Shown piece after piece: positions 5,670-8,515 of a stretch of 8,515 nucleotides of DNA. Made by a program: the position numbers and the translations under genes. Numbering within the stretch: position 1 is the stretch's first letter; every line of letters begins with the position of its first letter. The DNA comes from Novosphingobium sp. (GTDB lineage: Bacteria > Pseudomonadota > Alphaproteobacteria > Sphingomonadales > Sphingomonadaceae). Under the pieces are notes generated by a model. That model saw nothing but the letters and a program-made list of their open reading frames with translations. It was not told the origin of the DNA and did not search any database. The DNA lies in the NCBI GenBank assembly GCA_009885425.1, contig VFKS01000451.1:1-8515 (forward strand), read 5' to 3'.

Positions 5670-7427
5670 ATGGACGATTCCCCCGACACCTATGGCGACG
5701 AGCCTGAAGACCACGGCCCCAGCGCGGCTGAGCTGGAGGAGGCTGGGCAGGAATCGATGTTTGGTGCGCCTGCTGCGCCAGCGCCCGCGCCTCCGCCAGT
5801 TGTAACGGCCGCTCCGGCGCAGCCTTATCGCGTGCTCGCTCGCAAATACCGCTCGCAAACCTTTGCCGAACTGATCGGGCAGGATGCGATGGTCCAGACG
5901 CTGGCCAATGCGATCAAACGTGATCGGCTGGCCCATGCCTTCCTGATGACTGGCATTCGCGGGGTCGGCAAAACCAGCACCGCGCGGTTGATCGCCAAGG
6001 CGCTCAATTGCATCGGGCCGGATGGGCAGGGCGGGCCGACGATCGATCCCTGCGGGGTCTGCGAGCCCTGCGTGGCGATTGCCGAGGGCCGCCATATTGA
6101 CGTGATCGAAATGGACGCCGCCAGCCACACCGGCGTGGACGACGTGCGCGAGATTATCGAGGCGATCCGCTATGCCGCTGTTTCGGCGCGGTACAAGATC
6201 TACATCATCGACGAAGTTCATATGCTCAGCCGCAACGCGTTCAACGCGCTGCTCAAGACGCTGGAAGAGCCGCCGGCCCATGTGAAATTCCTGTTCGCCA
6301 CCACCGAGGTGGAAAAGCTGCCGGTCACGGTGCTGAGCCGCTGCCAGCGGTTTGACCTGCGGCGCATTCCGGCACCTTTGCTGGCCGAACATTTCGCGAT
6401 GATTTGCGGCAAGGAAGGGATCGAGGCTGAGGATGAGGCGCTGGCGATGATCGCCGCTGCTGCTGAAGGCTCGGTCCGCGATGGTCTGTCGATCCTCGAT
6501 CAGGCGATTGCTCATGCTGACCTTGGCGGGGAAAGCCGGGTTTCGGCTCAACAGGTCCGCGATATGCTGGGGCTGGCGGACAAGAGCGCGCAGCGCGGGC
6601 TTTTCGCTGCGCTGCTATCGGGGGACGGGGCCGGACTGCTCGATTTGATCGACCAGCAATTCGCCTTTGGGGTCGAGCCATTGGCGCTGATGCGTACCGC
6701 GATGGACCTGTGCCACCGGATCACCGTGGCGCAAATTGGTCAGAACGGTGCCGATGGCGCCTCGGCCGAGGAACGCGCGGATTTGGCCGAATGGGCCGGG
6801 CGGCTCTCCGCCGGGCAGCTCCACCGGCTGTGGCAATTGCTGCTCAAGGGCCATGACGAAGTGCGCGCCGCGCCCGATCCGCTGGTTGCGGCCAAGATGG
6901 CGCTGTTGCGGGTCCAGCACGCCGCCGATATGCCCGATCCGGGCACGCTGGCGAAGAAGCTGGAAGAGCTCGCCGCGCGCGGGCCGGTTGCTGGAACGGC
7001 TGGTGAAACCACCAATGACGCGCTCGCCGCACCGCAAGCGATCAGCTGGGCCGCGCTGGTCGAGCGGGTCGAACAATCGGGCCAGCTGCGCCTCAGCCAG
7101 GTGATGCACGATTGGGTGCGGGTGGTCGCGCTGGTGCCGGGCGAACTGACCTATACACTGGTCCCCGGTTATCCAGGCGATGCCACCGCCGAACTTCGCG
7201 ACGCGCTGCTGCGCGCCACCGGGGAGCGTTGGCAGGTGACCCGGGCCGAGGGTGATGCCCAGCCCAGTCTTAAAGAACTGGCCGACGTAGCCAAGGATTC
7301 AGCCCGCGCCGCTGTGCTGCGTGATCCACTGGTCGAGGCCGCCTTTGCCGCTTTCCCCAGCGCCGAATTACTTGATGAAAGCCCCGATGGCCGTGTGGCC
7401 AATGCGGGCGGAAAATGGAGACAGTGA
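5670..7427 (+). CDS. dnaX: DNA polymerase III subunit gamma/tau
   Basis: DnaX is the AAA+ motor subunit of the clamp loader, which opens and loads the beta clamp and ties the polymerase cores to the helicase. Numbering from ATG 5670 (585 aa), the conserved start YRVLARKYRSQTFAELIGQ lies at residues 53-71. Walker A is GIRGVGKT (95-102), the zinc-binding cysteines are Cys114, Cys128, Cys131 and Cys134, Walker B is IIDEVHML (179-186), and the SRC motif with the trans-acting arginine is 223-225. SVRDGLSILDQ marks the lid domain, followed by domain III and a tau-like C-terminal part. An acidic then Pro/Ala-rich extension of about 50 residues precedes the AAA+ domain; E. coli DnaX lacks it. A TTG at 5661 is also in frame, but neither start has a clear Shine-Dalgarno. 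I see no A-rich slippery site of the E. coli kind, so a frameshifted gamma form is not evident. ybaB begins at or just past its end. Confidence 0.96.
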   Translation: MDDSPDTYGDEPEDHGPSAAELEEAGQESMFGAPAAPAPAPPPVVTAAPAQPYRVLARKYRSQTFAELIGQDAMVQTLANAIKRDRLAHAFLMTGIRGVGKTSTARLIAKALNCIGPDGQGGPTIDPCGVCEPCVAIAEGRHIDVIEMDAASHTGVDDVREIIEAIRYAAVSARYKIYIIDEVHMLSRNAFNALLKTLEEPPAHVKFLFATTEVEKLPVTVLSRCQRFDLRRIPAPLLAEHFAMICGKEGIEAEDEALAMIAAAAEGSVRDGLSILDQAIAHADLGGESRVSAQQVRDMLGLADKSAQRGLFAALLSGDGAGLLDLIDQQFAFGVEPLALMRTAMDLCHRITVAQIGQNGADGASAEERADLAEWAGRLSAGQLHRLWQLLLKGHDEVRAAPDPLVAAKMALLRVQHAADMPDPGTLAKKLEELAARGPVAGTAGETTNDALAAPQAISWAALVERVEQSGQLRLSQVMHDWVRVVALVPGELTYTLVPGYPGDATAELRDALLRATGERWQVTRAEGDAQPSLKELADVAKDSARAAVLRDPLVEAAFAAFPSAELLDESPDGRVANAGGKWRQ

Positions 7428-7429
7428 CC

Positions 7430-7768
7430 GTGAAGTCGATGGAAGAAATGCTCAAGGCTGCGCAGCAAGCCGCTGAAACCATCCAGAAGCAGATGGGCGA
7501 AATGCAAGGCAAGCTCGACGCAATGGAAGTCGAAGGCATTGCCGGAGGCGGCCTCGTCAAGATCCGCGCGTCGGCCAAGGGCCGGATCATCGGCGTGGCC
7601 ATCGACGACAGCCTGATGCAGCCCAGCGAGAAAGGCATCCTCGAAGACCTGATCGTCGCCGCTTTCAACGATGCGCGGGCGAAGGCCGATCAGGTCAGCA
7701 ACGCCGAAATGGCCAATATGCAAAGCGGCATGGGCCTGCCCCCGGGGTTCAAGCTGCCGGGGATGTGA
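7430..7768 (+). CDS. ybaB: YbaB/EbfC family nucleoid-associated protein
   Basis: A small dimeric DNA-binding protein of the YbaB/EbfC family, thought to help organise the nucleoid and often encoded between dnaX and recR. The protein opens with a helix rich in Gln, Glu and Met (KSMEEMLKAAQQAAETIQKQ). It continues with the family core EVEGIAGGGLVKIRASAKG, then IDDSLM, LEDLIVAAFNDARAKAD and a Met/Gly/Pro-rich tail ending PGFKLPGM. I favour GTG 7430 (112 aa) because GGAG (7417-7420) lies 9 nt upstream inside the dnaX 3' end. ATG 7415 (117 aa, overlapping dnaX by 13 nt) and GTG 7424 (overlapping the dnaX stop as GTGA) are in frame and possible. All three imply translational coupling to dnaX. The stop is one base from the stop of a convergent gene, with no room for a terminator outside coding sequence. 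Confidence 0.92.
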   Translation: MKSMEEMLKAAQQAAETIQKQMGEMQGKLDAMEVEGIAGGGLVKIRASAKGRIIGVAIDDSLMQPSEKGILEDLIVAAFNDARAKADQVSNAEMANMQSGMGLPPGFKLPGM

Positions 7769-7769
7769 G

Positions 7770-8210
7770 CTACGCAGTCTGCTCGGTTTCGACAGCCAGC
7801 GCCTCTGTCCAACGTCGACCGGCAACTCCACCGCCGATGGCACCCAAGGGGGCAAATGCCAACGACATGTATCCAACGCCGATATGTGCGCCGTATGCAG
7901 TCATGATGGCAAAGCCGCTGAATGCCCCAGCTACGGCGAGATGGCGCAATAGAGCACGTTTTCGCATAATGAGCAGCGCCGTCAGGGGGAGGCCGATTAC
8001 AATGAAGCCTGCAGAAACCGCGCAAATGGCGACAATCAACGGAGCGAACATCAGCGAAAGCGGTTCGAGAATACCACCCTGCGTCACCCCAGGCTCAAAC
8101 AGGAGTATTGCCCCGGTTGGCACAGTTATCACAAGAAACGGTCCTCCCGAAAACAGAGCACCCTGAAAAATGGCGGCTAAAGCGCCTTTGACAAGAGCAG
8201 CTGCTTTCAC
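7770..8210 (-). CDS. Hypothetical small integral membrane protein, four predicted helices
   Basis: I do not recognise a family. The 146-residue product has hydrophobic segments at about 10-37, 51-81, 90-107 and 110-130. A basic RKR (83-85) and RR (132-133) suggest cytosolic sides after the second and fourth helices. It is rich in Gly and Ala, has a single cysteine (63), and ends in an acidic tail (ETEQTA). The start GTG (8208-8210) overlaps the stop of the upstream amidohydrolase gene as GTGA, so translation is probably coupled and both lie in one minus-strand operon. No better start is present. Compared with its neighbours, its codons include many otherwise rare ones (ATA, TTA, CTA, GTA, GGA), giving a lower third-position GC. 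The coupling, intact frame and membrane pattern support a real gene. Its function cannot be read from the sequence. Confidence 0.7.
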   Translation of the reverse strand: MKAAALVKGALAAIFQGALFSGGPFLVITVPTGAILLFEPGVTQGGILEPLSLMFAPLIVAICAVSAGFIVIGLPLTALLIMRKRALLRHLAVAGAFSGFAIMTAYGAHIGVGYMSLAFAPLGAIGGGVAGRRWTEALAVETEQTA

Positions 8211-8515
8211 CGCCCCCGCTCGATCACAACCCCGCCCTTGATCACGCCGTCGACGTCTTCGAGCTCGCGGACATTGGCCAGTGGATCGCCGTCCACCGCG
8301 ACGAAGTCAGCGTAGCGCCCCACCGCAATCGTTCCGACGTTAGCTTCCCAGCCCAGCGCCTGCGCGGCGTTCAGCGTCGCGGCGCGGATCGCATCCAAGG
8401 GGGTCATGCCGTAGGTGACCATGGTGTTGAACTGCCGCCCGACTAAACCGTGCGGCATTACCCCGGCGTCGGACCCAAACACCATCCGCACCCCGGCCTT
8501 GAAGGCCTTGCGGAA
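8207..8515 (-). CDS. Metal-dependent amidohydrolase, C-terminal part
   Basis: The last 102 residues of an amidohydrolase-superfamily enzyme whose start lies beyond the right edge of the window. VFGSDAGVMPHG carries the Asp (residue 16 of the visible part) that serves as the final metal ligand or catalytic base of the TIM barrel. The following GRQFNTMVTYGMTPLDAIRAATLNAAQALG and GTIAVGRYADFVAVDGDPL, then a VIKGGVV strand, are the standard C-terminal helix and beta-sandwich of the imidazolonepropionase/Xaa-Pro dipeptidase-like subgroup. Members hydrolyse amide or peptide bonds in small molecules and dipeptides. The metal-binding HxH motif is outside the window, so substrate and a possible signal peptide cannot be judged. 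It is the promoter-proximal gene to the small membrane protein, to which it is joined by a 4-base overlap. Confidence 0.9.
   Translation of the reverse strand, partial: FRKAFKAGVRMVFGSDAGVMPHGLVGRQFNTMVTYGMTPLDAIRAATLNAAQALGWEANVGTIAVGRYADFVAVDGDPLANVRELEDVDGVIKGGVVIERGR

Noticed and set aside
5253..5805. Overlapping plus-strand open frames across the 5185-5669 non-coding region
   Set aside because: They run through the SRP RNA and the palindrome, share no family features, and their composition follows the structured RNA sequence.
5574..6551. Long open frame of 325 codons on the minus strand opposite dnaX
   Set aside because: It is antisense to the conserved AAA+ domain of dnaX; the product is rich in Arg, His and Asp with no recognisable domain, as expected from the complement of a GC-rich gene.
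6860..7000. A programmed frameshift site in dnaX giving a gamma subunit
   Set aside because: I saw no A-AAA-AAG-type slippery heptamer in the gene after the AAA+ domain; AAGAAG-containing stretches such as the one near 6955 are not slippery in the required way.

Overview
The window looks like chromosome from a GC-rich alphaproteobacterium, most likely of the order Sphingomonadales (Erythrobacteraceae or Sphingomonadaceae type). Three things point there: a SciP/DUF1153 cell-cycle regulator tail and an NDUFS4-type complex I accessory subunit, both characteristic of Alphaproteobacteria; an MlaA protein with a long Pro/Ala linker and no lipobox; and a short dispersed repeat of the kind common in sphingomonad genomes. 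No phage, transposase, CRISPR array or defence genes are visible. This is core housekeeping DNA, and its most interesting part is a 485-base non-coding stretch in front of dnaX.

Layout. Positions 1-161 hold the 3' end of a sciP-like gene, followed by a strong hairpin. Then come a Tas-type aldo/keto reductase (302-1318), an MlaA/VacJ outer-membrane lipid-asymmetry protein (1399-2385, TTG start), the DEAH helicase HrpB (2411-4873) and a small NDUFS4-like complex I subunit (4906-5184), all on the plus strand. The last codons of hrpB are formed by a dispersed 24-bp repeat. From 5185 to 5669 there is no protein gene. This stretch holds a terminator-like hairpin, a structured segment that resembles 6S RNA, a clear SRP (4.5S) RNA gene with its conserved GGAA-capped domain, and a 144-bp imperfect palindrome that ends shortly before dnaX.

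From 5670 the plus strand encodes the DNA polymerase III gamma/tau subunit DnaX, overlapping or abutting the nucleoid-associated protein YbaB/EbfC (stop 7768). The usual third member of this operon, recR, does not follow. Instead, after a single base, two minus-strand genes converge on ybaB: a four-helix membrane protein of unknown function (7770-8210) and, translationally coupled upstream of it, the C-terminal part of a metal-dependent amidohydrolase (8207-8515, running off the window).

The genes do not form one pathway. They cover cell-cycle transcription control, redox metabolism, envelope lipid transport, an RNA helicase, respiration, protein targeting (SRP RNA), possible RNA polymerase regulation (6S candidate) and replication (dnaX-ybaB). 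I found no convincing evidence for a new multi-gene system. The non-coding block before dnaX and the orphan membrane protein are the parts most worth following up.
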